64,000 nucleotides of DNA from Buchnera aphidicola (Tetraneura ulmi) (GCF_964058925.1 NZ_OZ060366.1:36300-100299), one strand, 5' to 3'; positions 40,142-49,744 are shown, numbered from the stretch's first letter. Program-made: numbers and translations. The notes: a model not told the origin generated them from the sequence alone.

Positions 40142-40893
40142 ATAGTATCGAATCATTGCATTTTTTAGAAAGTTTATTTTTTCCTTTTTTTCGAATATTA
40201 GCATTTATTTCAGTAGCTCCGGTTTTTGGAGAAACAATTGTTAATAGTCGAATAAAAATTGTTTTATCTTTTTTAATTAGTTTTTTAATTTTTCCATTCA
40301 TACCAAAAATGGAAGATGATAATTTGTCTTTTTTTTCGGCTATTATAGTTTTAATTGAACAAATTTTACTTGGGTATATTTTTGGATTTGTTATTAAGAT
40401 GGCTTTTTCTTCGTTAGAAATGGCAGGAGAAATAATTTCTTCTCAGATGGGATTATCTTTTTCAAATTTTTTTGATATTAGAAATAAAAATAGTATTTCT
40501 TTAATTTCTCATTATTTGAAATTATTAACATATTTTTTATTTCTTGAATTTAATGGTCATTTAGCAATAATTTTTATTATATGTAATAGTTTTTATGATT
40601 TTCCAGTTAGCAATGTTTTATATATAAAACCTTATTTTTTTTCAGTTTTAGTAAATTATTCAACTGTAGTTTTTTTAAATGCAATAAGATTTTCTTTTCC
40701 AGTTTTTTTAACTTTGTTAGTTTTAAATGTTATTTTAGCAATTTTAAATCGAATTTCCCCTCAAATTTCTATTTTTTCTGTCGGTTTTCCTATAACTTTA
40801 TTTGCAGGAATGTTTCTTATTTATACTTTAGTACCAATTTCCATTTTATTTTTTAAACGTTTATTTTTAGAAACATATGGTTATTTTACTTAA
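40129..40893 (+). CDS. fliR: flagellar export gate protein FliR
   Basis: Integral membrane gate subunit of 254 residues (E. coli 261). At least six hydrophobic segments are visible. Conserved features include FFRILAFISVAPVFGE, EIISSQMGLSFSNFFD and AILNRISPQISIFSVGFPI, the last being the strongest FliR signature. The start overlaps fliQ, suggesting translational coupling. It is the last gene of the fli block; flhB and flhA are not in the window. Confidence 0.95.
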   Translation: MFTLNSIESLHFLESLFFPFFRILAFISVAPVFGETIVNSRIKIVLSFLISFLIFPFIPKMEDDNLSFFSAIIVLIEQILLGYIFGFVIKMAFSSLEMAGEIISSQMGLSFSNFFDIRNKNSISLISHYLKLLTYFLFLEFNGHLAIIFIICNSFYDFPVSNVLYIKPYFFSVLVNYSTVVFLNAIRFSFPVFLTLLVLNVILAILNRISPQISIFSVGFPITLFAGMFLIYTLVPISILFFKRLFLETYGYFT

Positions 40894-40980
40894 TTTTTTT
40901 AGTAAAAATATTTTTCTGAATTATTATGTTGGTAATAAGATTTTTTAGTAAAATATTAAGTTTGTATTGTTTAAAATTAA

Positions 40981-41020
40981 AATTACCAATTTACGTTCTA
41001 TCAGAATGAAATTGGTAATT
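40981..41020. terminator. bidirectional terminator between fliR and rpmG
   Basis: AATTACCAATTT (40981-40992) and AAATTGGTAATT (41009-41020) form a perfect 12-bp stem with a 16-base loop. T-rich tracts follow in both directions (TTTTTTAATTTT on plus; TTTAATTTTAA on minus). It serves the convergent fliR and rpmB-rpmG transcripts. Confidence 0.72.
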
Positions 41021-41067
41021 GATTAAGTTTTTTAATTTTAACTTTTTTTAATAATTTTTTAAAAATT

Positions 41068-41238
41068 TTATCTTTTTATTTTAGATTCTTTATAAATTAC
41101 ATGTTTTCTTATGAACGGATCATATTTTTTTAGTTCTAGTTTTTCTGTATTGTTTCTTTTGTTTTTGGTAGTAGTGTAATAATGACCACTTCCGGATGAA
41201 GAAATTAATTTTATTTTTTCTCTTGAACTTTTAGCCAT
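41068..41238 (-). CDS. rpmG: 50S ribosomal protein L33
   Basis: A 56-residue ribosomal protein read by eye on the minus strand. It begins [20 protein letters not shown], continues with [20 protein letters not shown] and ends [15 protein letters not shown], matching the enterobacterial L33. The zinc-binding Cys residues of some L33 forms are absent, as in E. coli. It lies 3 bases after rpmB, the standard rpmB-rpmG pair, with AAGAAGGATATAAAAA before the ATG. Confidence 0.97.
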   Translation of the reverse strand: MAKSSREKIKLISSSGSGHYYTTTKNKRNNTEKLELKKYDPFIRKHVIYKESKIKR

Positions 41239-41241
41239 TTT

Positions 41242-41469
41242 TTATATCCTTCTTTTATTTTTTTCAAGAGCTTTTGTTATTCCTTTTTTATCAATTATTC
41301 GCATTCCTTTAGTAGATACTTTAATTTGAATGAATTTTTTTTTTTCAGGTACCCAAAATTTATGATTGTGTAAATTTAAAAAGAATTTTCTTTTTTTTGC
41401 ATTCATTGCATGTGATCTTCGGTTCCCGAACATAGGTTTTTTAGATGTAATTTTACATATTTTTGACAT
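41242..41469 (-). CDS. rpmB: 50S ribosomal protein L28
   Basis: A 75-residue large-subunit protein. It starts [20 protein letters not shown] and continues with [19 protein letters not shown] and [11 protein letters not shown], nearly collinear with E. coli L28 (78). TAGGTATAAAA precedes the ATG. It is co-transcribed with rpmG. Confidence 0.97.
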   Translation of the reverse strand: MSKICKITSKKPMFGNRRSHAMNAKKRKFFLNLHNHKFWVPEKKKFIQIKVSTKGMRIIDKKGITKALEKNKRRI

Positions 41470-41666
41470 TTTTATACCTATTTTTTTTTATATAAAGACA
41501 TATTTTTTTAGAATTAGTTTTTAATTTTTAATATTTATATATATTTTTTTTTGGTTTATATATAGTTATTATCTTTTTTATTAAAGAAATAAATTTTAAT
41601 AGATTTCTATAAATTTTATATTATTTTTTTTAATATATTTTTTTTTAATTTCTAAAATATATGAAT

Positions 41667-42239
41667 TTAATTGTTTGATTTTTTTTTAGAATTAAGAGAT
41701 TTTTTTTCTTTTCTTTTAATTGATCTTAAAATTACTTCTTTTGCAATTTTTTTATTTTCCCAAGATATTATTTTTACCCATTTTCCTTTTTCTAATTTTT
41801 TATAATTTTCAAAGAAATGCTCTATTTGTTTTTTTAATAATATAGGAAAATCTGTTATATCATTTATACAATTGTATTCTTCTGAAATTTTTTTATCTGG
41901 AACAGAAATTATTTTTTCATCTTCTCCAGATTCATCTTTCATTTTTAATAAACCAATAGGTCGACATTGAATAACTGAATTTGATAATAATGGATATGGA
42001 GTTACTACAAGAATATCCAATGGATCTCCATCTAGAGATAATGTATTATTTATGTATCCGTAATTACAAGGATAAATCATGTTGCTTGCTATAAATCTAT
42101 CAACGAACAAAGTATTGTAATTTTTATTCATTTCATATTTTATAGGGCTAGAATTAGCTGGTATTTCAATAATAGCATATACGTCTTCAGGTACATTTTT
42201 TCCAGATATAATTTTTTTTATATTCATTTTTTTTTCCAT
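41667..42239 (-). CDS. ppa: inorganic pyrophosphatase
   Basis: Soluble family I enzyme hydrolysing pyrophosphate. It has 190 residues against 176 in E. coli; the extra length is a basic C-terminal tail (KRKEKKSLNSKKKSNN). The active-site signature is LDGDPLDILVVTPYPL with the metal-binding Asp residues, preceded by KYEMNKNYNTLFVDRF. Upstream an in-frame second Met (codon 5) is an alternative start. It stands alone between rpmB and pmbA. Confidence 0.95.
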   Translation of the reverse strand: MEKKMNIKKIISGKNVPEDVYAIIEIPANSSPIKYEMNKNYNTLFVDRFIASNMIYPCNYGYINNTLSLDGDPLDILVVTPYPLLSNSVIQCRPIGLLKMKDESGEDEKIISVPDKKISEEYNCINDITDFPILLKKQIEHFFENYKKLEKGKWVKIISWENKKIAKEVILRSIKRKEKKSLNSKKKSNN

Positions 42240-42428
42240 GATTTGATAATGATTGATTATTTTTTTTTATTGAATAAAATATAGTTTTAAAATTTTTAAT
42301 AATGATTAAAAAATAGTTTTTTTATTAATATTTTTTTTATAGAGAGAATTATTTATAACAGATTTTAAAATAGTTAGGAAGGTTTTTTATATTTGTTTAA
42401 TTTATTAATTTAAATATGGATAAGGAAT

Positions 42429-43799
42429 ATGGAAAAATATAAAGATATTTTAGAAACTGAAAAAGAATTAAGAGAATTTGTTTCATTTTTTTTAGATTTA
42501 ATAAGAAAAAAATTTTTTCCATTTTCTGCTATGGTTATAGCAAATTATAATTTTGGAATTAATTTAAGTGTTCGTTTTGGAAAATTAGAAAATGTTGAAT
42601 TTCAAAAAAATAAAAATTTTTCTGTTGTATTATTTCATAATAATAGAAAGGGGTTTTCTTCTTCGAATGATTTTTCTTTACCTAAAATAGAAAACATTAT
42701 AAAAAAGGCAATTAATTTTTCTATGTATACAAGAAAAGATGTTAATTTTAAATTACCAGACAAAAAATTTTTAGAAATTAATGGTATAAATGATTTAGAA
42801 ATATTTTTTCCTTATGAAAAAAGGATTGAAAATACGATAGAAATTATAAAAAGTGCTGAAAGTTTTGCATTAAATTCAGACAAAAGAATAATTAACACAG
42901 AAGGTTCTTCATTTGCGAGTAATACAAATATTAGTGTTATTGGAAATAGTTATGGAATAATCAATTCGTATAAAAGCACTGTTCATAGTATTTCTATTGG
43001 AGTATTAGCATCTGATAAAAACAATAATAAGAATATGGAAAGAGAACATTCATATACTATAGCAAGGGATTTTAGAGATTTAGAATCTCCTATTGAAATT
43101 GGAAATAAAGCAGCAAAAAAAGCTATTTCTAGATTAGGAGCAAAAAAAATTTCTACTATGAAAACTTGTATAATATTCTCTTCTGATGTAGCTAGTAGTT
43201 TATTTTCACATTTTGCACAAGGCATTACTGGAGTCAATATTTATAAAAATAATAGTTTTTTATATAATAAATTGAATAAATTAGTTTTTCCTAATTGGTT
43301 AAATATAGTCGATAACCCACATTTAAAAAAAGGGCTTTTTTCCAGACCTTTTGATGAAGAAGGTGTTAAAACAAATATTTTAGAAGTTGTAAAATCCGGG
43401 GTTTTAAAAACTTGGTTACTGGATTGTTATTCCTCTCGAAGATTAGGTTTAAAGACTACAGGGCATTCTGGAGGTATTCATAATTTTATAGTAACTACAG
43501 AAAACACAAGTTCGTTTATTACATTTAAAGAAATGTTATCTGAAGTTAGTTTTGGTATATTAGTTACAGAATTGATGGGAGATGGGGTAAATTTAATTAA
43601 TGGAGATTATTCTAGAGGAGCTTTTGGTTTTTTAATAGAAAATGGAGATATTAAATATCCAGTTAAAGAAATTACTATATCTGGAAATTTAAACAATATT
43701 TGGAAAAATATTTTATATATTGGAAATGATATTAATCATAAGAAAAATATACAATGTGGTTCAATTCTTATTTCAGAAATGCAAGTTTCTGGTTTATAA
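42429..43799 (+). CDS. pmbA: metalloprotease accessory subunit PmbA/TldE
   Basis: Partner of the TldD protease, acting on peptides in relatives. It has 456 residues (E. coli 450). Recognisable regions are TEGSSFASNTNISVIGNSYG, FSSDVASSLFSHFAQGITG, FSRPFDEEGVKTNILEVVKS and the C-terminal GVNLINGDYSRGAFGFLIEN. The HExxxH zinc motif belongs to TldD and, as expected, is not present. TAAGGAATA precedes the ATG. Its substrate in a symbiont is unknown. Confidence 0.93.
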   Translation: MEKYKDILETEKELREFVSFFLDLIRKKFFPFSAMVIANYNFGINLSVRFGKLENVEFQKNKNFSVVLFHNNRKGFSSSNDFSLPKIENIIKKAINFSMYTRKDVNFKLPDKKFLEINGINDLEIFFPYEKRIENTIEIIKSAESFALNSDKRIINTEGSSFASNTNISVIGNSYGIINSYKSTVHSISIGVLASDKNNNKNMEREHSYTIARDFRDLESPIEIGNKAAKKAISRLGAKKISTMKTCIIFSSDVASSLFSHFAQGITGVNIYKNNSFLYNKLNKLVFPNWLNIVDNPHLKKGLFSRPFDEEGVKTNILEVVKSGVLKTWLLDCYSSRRLGLKTTGHSGGIHNFIVTTENTSSFITFKEMLSEVSFGILVTELMGDGVNLINGDYSRGAFGFLIENGDIKYPVKEITISGNLNNIWKNILYIGNDINHKKNIQCGSILISEMQVSGL

Positions 43800-43894
43800 A
43801 AAAATTTAAATATGTATTTAATTTATAAATATATTTTTTTAAATAAATTTTTATATATTATATTTTTTAAATTTTAAAAATGAAGTTTTTAAAA

Positions 43895-44262
43895 AAGTGA
43901 AGTCAAGTAATCTATAAGCCGGATTCTGTTTTTGATAGTCATTTATCTAGTCTAATAATCACTTATTATCTCAAGCGGCTTACCCAGATTTTTAGTACGG
44001 GTCATACTTAAAAAATCTTTATTTAGCCTTGCTCCAGGTGGAGTTTACCTTGCCAAAATTTATTTCTAAATTTGCGGTGTGCTCTTACCACACCTTTTCA
44101 CCCTTACCAAATTTATTTTATTAATATTTGGCGGTTTTTTTTCTGTGGCACTAGTCGTAAAATTCCCAGGTGTTACCTGGCACCTTACCCTATGGAGTCC
44201 GGACTTTCCTCTATTTCAATAAATATAAAATAGCGACTACCCGATTAATTGAAATCACTCGT
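43895..44262 (-). ncRNA. rnpB: RNase P RNA (M1 RNA)
   Basis: Catalytic RNA that trims tRNA 5' ends. The minus strand has the conserved 5' core GAGGAAAGTCCGGACTCCAT and TAGGGTAAGGTGCCAGGTAA (two blocks), AGGGTGAAAAGGTGTGGTAA with GAGCACACCG, CTCCACCTGGAGCAAGGC, and the 3' core ACAGAATCCGGCTTAT. The GGT that pairs with the tRNA CCA end in E. coli is kept in CTGGGTAAGCC. P1 can form between bases near 44260-44243 and 43895-43912 with a few mismatches. The length is about 368, near E. coli 377. The ends are set by P1 and are approximate. Confidence 0.95.
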
Positions 44263-44267
44263 CTTAT

Positions 44268-44296
44268 ATAATATCAAGTTTTTTTATATTTGTCAT
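44268..44296 (-). promoter_or_regulatory. rnpB promoter overlapping the rsmI stop codon
   Basis: On the minus strand ATGACA (44296-44291), a 17-base spacer and TATTAT (44273-44268) each match 5 of 6 consensus bases. The predicted start (about 44262) coincides with the base of P1 of RNase P RNA. The -10 box begins one base after the rsmI stop codon TGA (44276-44274). Confidence 0.65.
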
Positions 44297-45161
44297 TTTT
44301 TATGTTTTTTATTGCTTCTTTATATATTTGATTTTTTTTTTCTTGACATATTTTTGAAGTTAATAATATTGATTGTTTTAATGGTAGTTCTTTATTTAAT
44401 ATATTAAGAATTCTTTTTGTTTCTGTTTGTTTTTTTTTTTGTTTTTTGCCTTTAATTAATATAATAAATTCACCATTTTTATTTTTAGATTCTTTTTGAA
44501 GAAATTTTAGTATTTTTATAGCTGTAGACTTATAAAATAATTCCCAAACTTTTGTTATTTCTTTTGCTATACTTATTTTTTTATTTTCTCCTAATTCATT
44601 AACAATTTGTTTCATAGAATTAATAATTCTATGAGAAGATTCTAAAAAAATTGTTGTTCTATTATTTTTTTTTATAGTTTTTAATATTTTTTTTATATTT
44701 TTTTTTTTTGGAAAAAACCCTTCATAAGAAAATTTATTAGCAGGTAATCCAGATCCTACAAGTGCAGTAATAATTGAACAAGCTCCAGGTAATGGAATTA
44801 CCCTTATTTTTTTCTTTTGACATTTTTTAACTAAAACAAATCCTGGATCATTAATAATTGGTGTTCCTGCATTAGAAACTAATGCAACTGTTTCTCCTGA
44901 TAATAATTTTTTAACTAAATAATCTGTTTTTTTTTCCTCATTATATTTGTGAAAAGAAATAATTTTTTTTTTTTTAATATTAAAATTTTTTAGTAAAATT
45001 ATTGTATGAAAAATATTTTCAGCTGCAATAATGTTTACTTGTTCTAATATTAATAATGATCTTTTAGTAATATCAAGAAGATTTCCTATTGGAGTGGGAA
45101 CAATATATAAACAACTTTTATTAATGATATTTTTGAGATTAAATTTGGTCTTTGTTTTCAT
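44274..45161 (-). CDS. rsmI: 16S rRNA 2'-O-methyltransferase RsmI
   Basis: In E. coli it methylates C1402 of 16S rRNA from SAM. The 295 residues are near the family length (286). CLYIVPTPIGNLLDITKRSL and INDPGFVLVKKC, EGFFPKKK and LESSHRI are present. Two usually invariant motifs differ: AAEDTRHT reads AAENIFHT and SDAGTP reads SNAGTP. Two sense-strand poly(A) runs, A13 (44963-44975) and A12 (44698-44709), lie in frame. Activity may be weakened. It stands directly before rnpB on the same strand, as in E. coli. Confidence 0.92.
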   Translation of the reverse strand: MKTKTKFNLKNIINKSCLYIVPTPIGNLLDITKRSLLILEQVNIIAAENIFHTIILLKNFNIKKKKIISFHKYNEEKKTDYLVKKLLSGETVALVSNAGTPIINDPGFVLVKKCQKKKIRVIPLPGACSIITALVGSGLPANKFSYEGFFPKKKNIKKILKTIKKNNRTTIFLESSHRIINSMKQIVNELGENKKISIAKEITKVWELFYKSTAIKILKFLQKESKNKNGEFIILIKGKKQKKKQTETKRILNILNKELPLKQSILLTSKICQEKKNQIYKEAIKNIKNDKYKKT

Positions 45162-45291
45162 TTTTAGATATTTTATTTTTATATATAAGATATAATTATT
45201 ATTTATAATAAATAATAGTTGATTATATCATTTTTTTTCTTTTTTTAGATTTTATAAAAGTATTTTTATTTATTTTTTCAAGGGAAAAATA

Positions 45292-46506
45292 GTGAAAAGA
45301 GTAGTTATAACAGGAATAGGAATTATTTCTTGTATTGGGAATAATGAAAAAGAAATATTAAATAATTTAAAGATTGGAAAATCAGGAATTTTTTTTTCTA
45401 AAAAAATGAAACAATTAGGAATACATAGTCATGTTTCTGGAAAAATTAAATTTAAAAAACAACATATAGAAAGAAAAAATTTTAGATTTATGACGAAAAT
45501 TTCAGAATATGCGTATGTAGCATTAAAAAATGCTATAAAAAATTCTGGTTTGTCTCCTAAAATTTATGAAAGGAATAATAGAGTTGGAATAATTATTGGT
45601 TCTGGATTAGGTGTTATGAATGTAAGAAATTTTTTGAATCAAACTATAAAGATAGAAAAGTTTAAAGATCCTTATTCAATAATAAAGTCTATGCCTTCTT
45701 CAATTTCTGCTGTTTTATCCGTAATCTTAAAACTATATGGAGTTAGTTATGCTATAAATTCTGCATGTACTACTTCTGCTCATTGTATTGGTCATTCTTA
45801 TCAATTAATTAAAAATGGTTATCAAGATATAATTTTTGCAGGAGGAGCAGAGGAATTAACTGAAGAAGCGGCGATTGGTTTTGATAAAATGAGGATTTTA
45901 TCTAAGAACTATAATTCTATACCAAATAAAGCATCTCGGGTTTTTGATAAAAATAGAGACGGATTTGTTTTATCTGAAGGATCGGGAATAATAGTTTTAG
46001 AAGAACTAAATCATGCTTTAAATCGTAAAGCTCCAGTAATTTATGGGGAAGTAATAGGTTATGGTTTTTCTTCTAATGGTCATGATATGGTGTCTTCTTC
46101 TGAATTTAGTTTAACTAGTTGCATGAATATGGCATTGGATAATTTAAAAGAAATTTCTATCGATTATATCAATCCTCATGCTACTTCTACTAAAAAAGGT
46201 GACATTATAGAATTGAATGCTATTAGAAATGTATTTAAAAAAAATAATATTCCAAAAATTTCTGCAACGAAATCTATGACTGGACATTCTTTAGGAGCAT
46301 CTGGAGTACATGAAATTATTTATACATTAGTTATGATGAAAAATAATTTTATAGCTCCTAGTATTAATATTGATTCATTGGATATTTTGGCTCAAGGTAT
46401 GAATATTTCGAAGAAGATGATAGAAACTAGAATTAATTATGCTATGTCTAATAGTTTAGGTTTTGGAGGTACAAGTGTTAGTTTAATTTTGAAAAGAAAA
46501 ACTTAA
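45292..46506 (+). CDS. fabB: 3-oxoacyl-[acyl-carrier-protein] synthase I
   Basis: Condensing enzyme for fatty acid elongation. The 404 residues start with GTG at 45292 (MKRVVITGIGIIS). The catalytic Cys159 lies in NSACTTSAHCIG, and the two His are in NPHATSTKKGD and SMTGHSLGASGVHE. The widely conserved HGTST motif reads HATST here. The C-terminus SNSLGFGGTSVSLILKR is typical. A GGGAAAAATA ribosome binding region is present. Confidence 0.95.
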   Translation: MKRVVITGIGIISCIGNNEKEILNNLKIGKSGIFFSKKMKQLGIHSHVSGKIKFKKQHIERKNFRFMTKISEYAYVALKNAIKNSGLSPKIYERNNRVGIIIGSGLGVMNVRNFLNQTIKIEKFKDPYSIIKSMPSSISAVLSVILKLYGVSYAINSACTTSAHCIGHSYQLIKNGYQDIIFAGGAEELTEEAAIGFDKMRILSKNYNSIPNKASRVFDKNRDGFVLSEGSGIIVLEELNHALNRKAPVIYGEVIGYGFSSNGHDMVSSSEFSLTSCMNMALDNLKEISIDYINPHATSTKKGDIIELNAIRNVFKKNNIPKISATKSMTGHSLGASGVHEIIYTLVMMKNNFIAPSINIDSLDILAQGMNISKKMIETRINYAMSNSLGFGGTSVSLILKRKT

Positions 46507-46664
46507 TATAGTGATAAAGATTTTATCTTTAAAAATTTTATTTTTAATGATTTGTTTTTATTTTTTAAGATTAGAAGAAAATTAAATATATTTTTTATTA
46601 AAAATTTTATTAAAAATTTTTTAAGTTTTCTTATTATAAATTTAATTATTTATGGAGTTTAAAA

Positions 46665-47627
46665 TTGAATAGTTTAAATTATTTAAAAAATTTTTCAACT
46701 GTTGTCGTCGATACTGGAGATGTTACATTAATAGATAAGTTTCTTCCAGAAGATGTTACAACTAACCCTTCTTTGATTTTAAATTCTTGGCATTTAAATC
46801 AATATAAAAAAATAATTAATAAAGCAATTATATATTCTAAAAGAAAAGGAATGGATGAAAAAAATACAATAAATTTTATTATTAGAAAATTATCTATTGG
46901 AATTGGTGTAGAACTACTAAAAAAAATTCCTGGTTATGTTTCAACAGAAATAAGTGCAAAATTTTCTTTTAATAAATTGCAATGTATTGAAGAAGCAAAA
47001 AGAATAATTGAGATGTATGAAGAAGAAAATATAGATAAATCTAGAATTTTAATTAAGTTAGCAGCAACTTGGGAAGGTATTAAAGCATCAGAAGAATTAG
47101 AAAAATTAAATATTAAATGTAATTTAACTTTATTATTTTCTTTTGCTCAAGCTAAGGCATGTGCAGAATCTGGAGTTTTTTTGATTTCTCCATTTGTTGG
47201 TAGAATTAGTGATTGGTATAATATTCATTATCCTACTAAATTAGAATTTTATAATGCAAAAAAAGATGAAGGAGTTCGTTCGGTAGTTAAAATTTTTAAT
47301 TATTATAAAGAAAACGGTTATAAAACTATTATTATGGCGGCTAGTTTTAGAAATATTGAACAAATATTAGAGTTATCTGGTTGTGATAAACTAACTATAT
47401 CTCCAATTTTATTAGATAAATTAATTAATTCTTCAAAAAAAATTGAAAAAAAACTTTTTTCAAATAGTAAAGTCAACATGGTTCGTCCTAAAAAATTATC
47501 TAGATCTAATTTTTTATGGGAACATAATTTAGATCCTATGGCTGTTGAAAAATTATCTGAAGGAATTCGACAGTTTGCAGAAGATCAAAGAAAATTAGAG
47601 AAAATCATTATTTCTAATTTTTTTTAG
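46665..47627 (+). CDS. talA: transaldolase
   Basis: Transfers dihydroxyacetone units in the non-oxidative pentose phosphate pathway. The 320 residues match the family (316-317). The Schiff-base Lys131 lies in RILIKLAATWEG; VDTGDV, DVTTNPSLIL and SPFVGRISDWY are conserved. The start is TTG, with GGAG 7 bases upstream; no ATG is available that keeps the N-terminus. It is followed by tkt, as talA-tktB in E. coli. Confidence 0.96.
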   Translation: MNSLNYLKNFSTVVVDTGDVTLIDKFLPEDVTTNPSLILNSWHLNQYKKIINKAIIYSKRKGMDEKNTINFIIRKLSIGIGVELLKKIPGYVSTEISAKFSFNKLQCIEEAKRIIEMYEEENIDKSRILIKLAATWEGIKASEELEKLNIKCNLTLLFSFAQAKACAESGVFLISPFVGRISDWYNIHYPTKLEFYNAKKDEGVRSVVKIFNYYKENGYKTIIMAASFRNIEQILELSGCDKLTISPILLDKLINSSKKIEKKLFSNSKVNMVRPKKLSRSNFLWEHNLDPMAVEKLSEGIRQFAEDQRKLEKIIISNFF

Positions 47628-47713
47628 TTTATTAAAATATTTTTTGTAGATGTATTTTTTTAAAAAGAACATTTATTAAATTTAAATATTTACAATCGAT
47701 TTATGGAGTGTAT

Positions 47714-49729
47714 ATGATTTCTAGAAGAGAATTAGCTAATGCTATTCGTATATTAAGTATTGATTCAATCGAAGAATCTAAATCAGGACATCCAGGAGCT
47801 CCTATGGGGATGGCAGATATAGCTGAAGTATTATGGAGATGTTTTTTGCGTCACAATCCAAACAATCCTAAATGGTTTGATAGAGATAGATTTGTTTTAT
47901 CTAATGGTCATGGATCTATACTATTATATAGTATATTACATTTAACAGGATATGATTTGTCTATTGAAGATTTGAAAAAATTCAGGAAATTAGATTCAAA
48001 AACACCAGGTCATCCTGAATCATTTCAAACAATCGGAGTAGAAACTACTACTGGACCATTAGGTCAAGGATTAGCAGCAGCTGTAGGTATGGCTATTGCA
48101 GAACGTACATTATCAGCTAATTTTAATAAAAAAGGATTTAATATAGTTGATCATTATACCTGGGTATTTGTTGGTGACGGTTGTTTGATGGAAGGTATTT
48201 CTCATGAAGTATGTTCATTAGCTGGAACATTACAATTAGGGAAATTAATTGTTTTTTATGATAGAAATAATATATCTATCGATGGAAACGTTGATTCTTG
48301 GTTTACTGATAATACTAGAAAGAGATTTTCTGCTTATAATTGGCATGTAGTTGATTCTGTAGATGGACATAATTCAGATTCTATTTTTAATGCTATAGTT
48401 TTAGCTAAATCTGAAAAAAACAGACCTTCTATTATCATTTGTGATACTACAATTGGTTTTGGGTCTCCTAATAAATCAGGAAAAGAAATTTGTCATGGTT
48501 CTCCGTTAGGAACGTTGGAAGTAGAATTAACACGAAAAAAATTGAATTGGGAAAACACCAATTCTTTTGAAATATCTAATGATATTTATAAAAAATGGGA
48601 TGCTACAAAAAGAGGGGCTCGTTTAGAAGAAGATTGGAATAATTTAATAAATTCTTATAAAAAAAAATATCCGTTTTTATACGATGAATATATTCGTCGT
48701 ATGAAAGGTATTATTCCTATCAATTTTATTAATTCTATTAATAAATTTATCATTTCTACAACGTCTAATACAGAAAAAGTTGCTACTAGAAAATCATCGC
48801 AAAATACATTAGAAATAATAGGTCCATTATTACCAGAATTATTTGGTGGATCTGCTGATTTATCTCCTAGTAATTTAACTATGTGGTCAGGTTCTAAATC
48901 AATAAAGAAATTTTCTACTGGAAATTATATACATTTTGGAGTACGAGAATTTGGAATGACTGCTATTGGAAATGGAATTTCTAATCATGGAGGATTTATT
49001 CCATATACATCTACATTTTTAATTTTTGTAGAATATGCAAAAAATGCTGTTCGTATGGCAGCATTAATGAAGATTAAACATATATTTATATATACACATG
49101 ATTCTATTGGTTTAGGAGAAGATGGTCCAACTCATCAGCCTATTGAACAAATAACTAGTTTGAGAATTGTTCCTAATTTAAGTGTTTGGAGGCCTTGTGG
49201 GGCTTTAGAAACAGCAATAGCATGGAAATATGCTTTGAATAGATCTGATGGTCCTACCGCATTAATATTGTCTAGACAGGATATAACTAATCATTCTATA
49301 AATGAAAGTAAAATAAAAGACATAATTCGTGGTGGTTACATTTTAGCAAAAACAAGAAAAAAAAAGACGATTGACTTAATTTTAATTGCAACTGGTTCTG
49401 AAGTAGAATTATCATATAAAGTTTTTTTAAAATTAGAACAGTTAGGATTTTCAGTACAGATGGTTTCTATGCCTTGTTGTGATGTTTTTGACAATCAAGA
49501 TGAAGAATATAAACGATCTGTAATATTACCTAATGTAGTACAAAGGGTAGTAATTGAAGCTGGGGTAAGTAATTTTTGGTATAAATATATAGGAATACAT
49601 GGAATTTGTTTTGGAATTGATAAATTTGGAGAATCTGGATCAGCTGAATGTTTGTTTTCTAAATTTGGTTTCACTGTTGAAAATATTGTGAAAAAAATTA
49701 ATAATTTATATATAGTGTCTTCAATTTAA
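47714..49729 (+). CDS. tkt: transketolase
   Basis: Thiamine-diphosphate enzyme exchanging two-carbon units in the pentose phosphate pathway. The ATG at 47714 with GGAG 5 bases upstream is preferred over a GTG at 47708; it gives MISRRELANAIRILSIDSI and 671 residues. SGHPGAPMG, SNGHGSILLYSILHLTG, GDGCLMEGISHEVCSLAGT, GVREFGMTAIGNGI and HDSIGLGEDGPTHQPIEQ are hallmarks. Together with talA and gnd it completes much of the pathway. Confidence 0.97.
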   Translation: MISRRELANAIRILSIDSIEESKSGHPGAPMGMADIAEVLWRCFLRHNPNNPKWFDRDRFVLSNGHGSILLYSILHLTGYDLSIEDLKKFRKLDSKTPGHPESFQTIGVETTTGPLGQGLAAAVGMAIAERTLSANFNKKGFNIVDHYTWVFVGDGCLMEGISHEVCSLAGTLQLGKLIVFYDRNNISIDGNVDSWFTDNTRKRFSAYNWHVVDSVDGHNSDSIFNAIVLAKSEKNRPSIIICDTTIGFGSPNKSGKEICHGSPLGTLEVELTRKKLNWENTNSFEISNDIYKKWDATKRGARLEEDWNNLINSYKKKYPFLYDEYIRRMKGIIPINFINSINKFIISTTSNTEKVATRKSSQNTLEIIGPLLPELFGGSADLSPSNLTMWSGSKSIKKFSTGNYIHFGVREFGMTAIGNGISNHGGFIPYTSTFLIFVEYAKNAVRMAALMKIKHIFIYTHDSIGLGEDGPTHQPIEQITSLRIVPNLSVWRPCGALETAIAWKYALNRSDGPTALILSRQDITNHSINESKIKDIIRGGYILAKTRKKKTIDLILIATGSEVELSYKVFLKLEQLGFSVQMVSMPCCDVFDNQDEEYKRSVILPNVVQRVVIEAGVSNFWYKYIGIHGICFGIDKFGESGSAECLFSKFGFTVENIVKKINNLYIVSSI

Positions 49730-49744
49730 ATTTTTTTTTTAAAC

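Noticed and set aside
43982..44010. A possible change in the RNase P RNA tRNA-CCA-binding GGT
   Set aside because: Counting from the 3' end shows that the pairing GGT lies in CTGGGTAAGCC and is conserved; the altered AAGTATGACC segment is a different loop.
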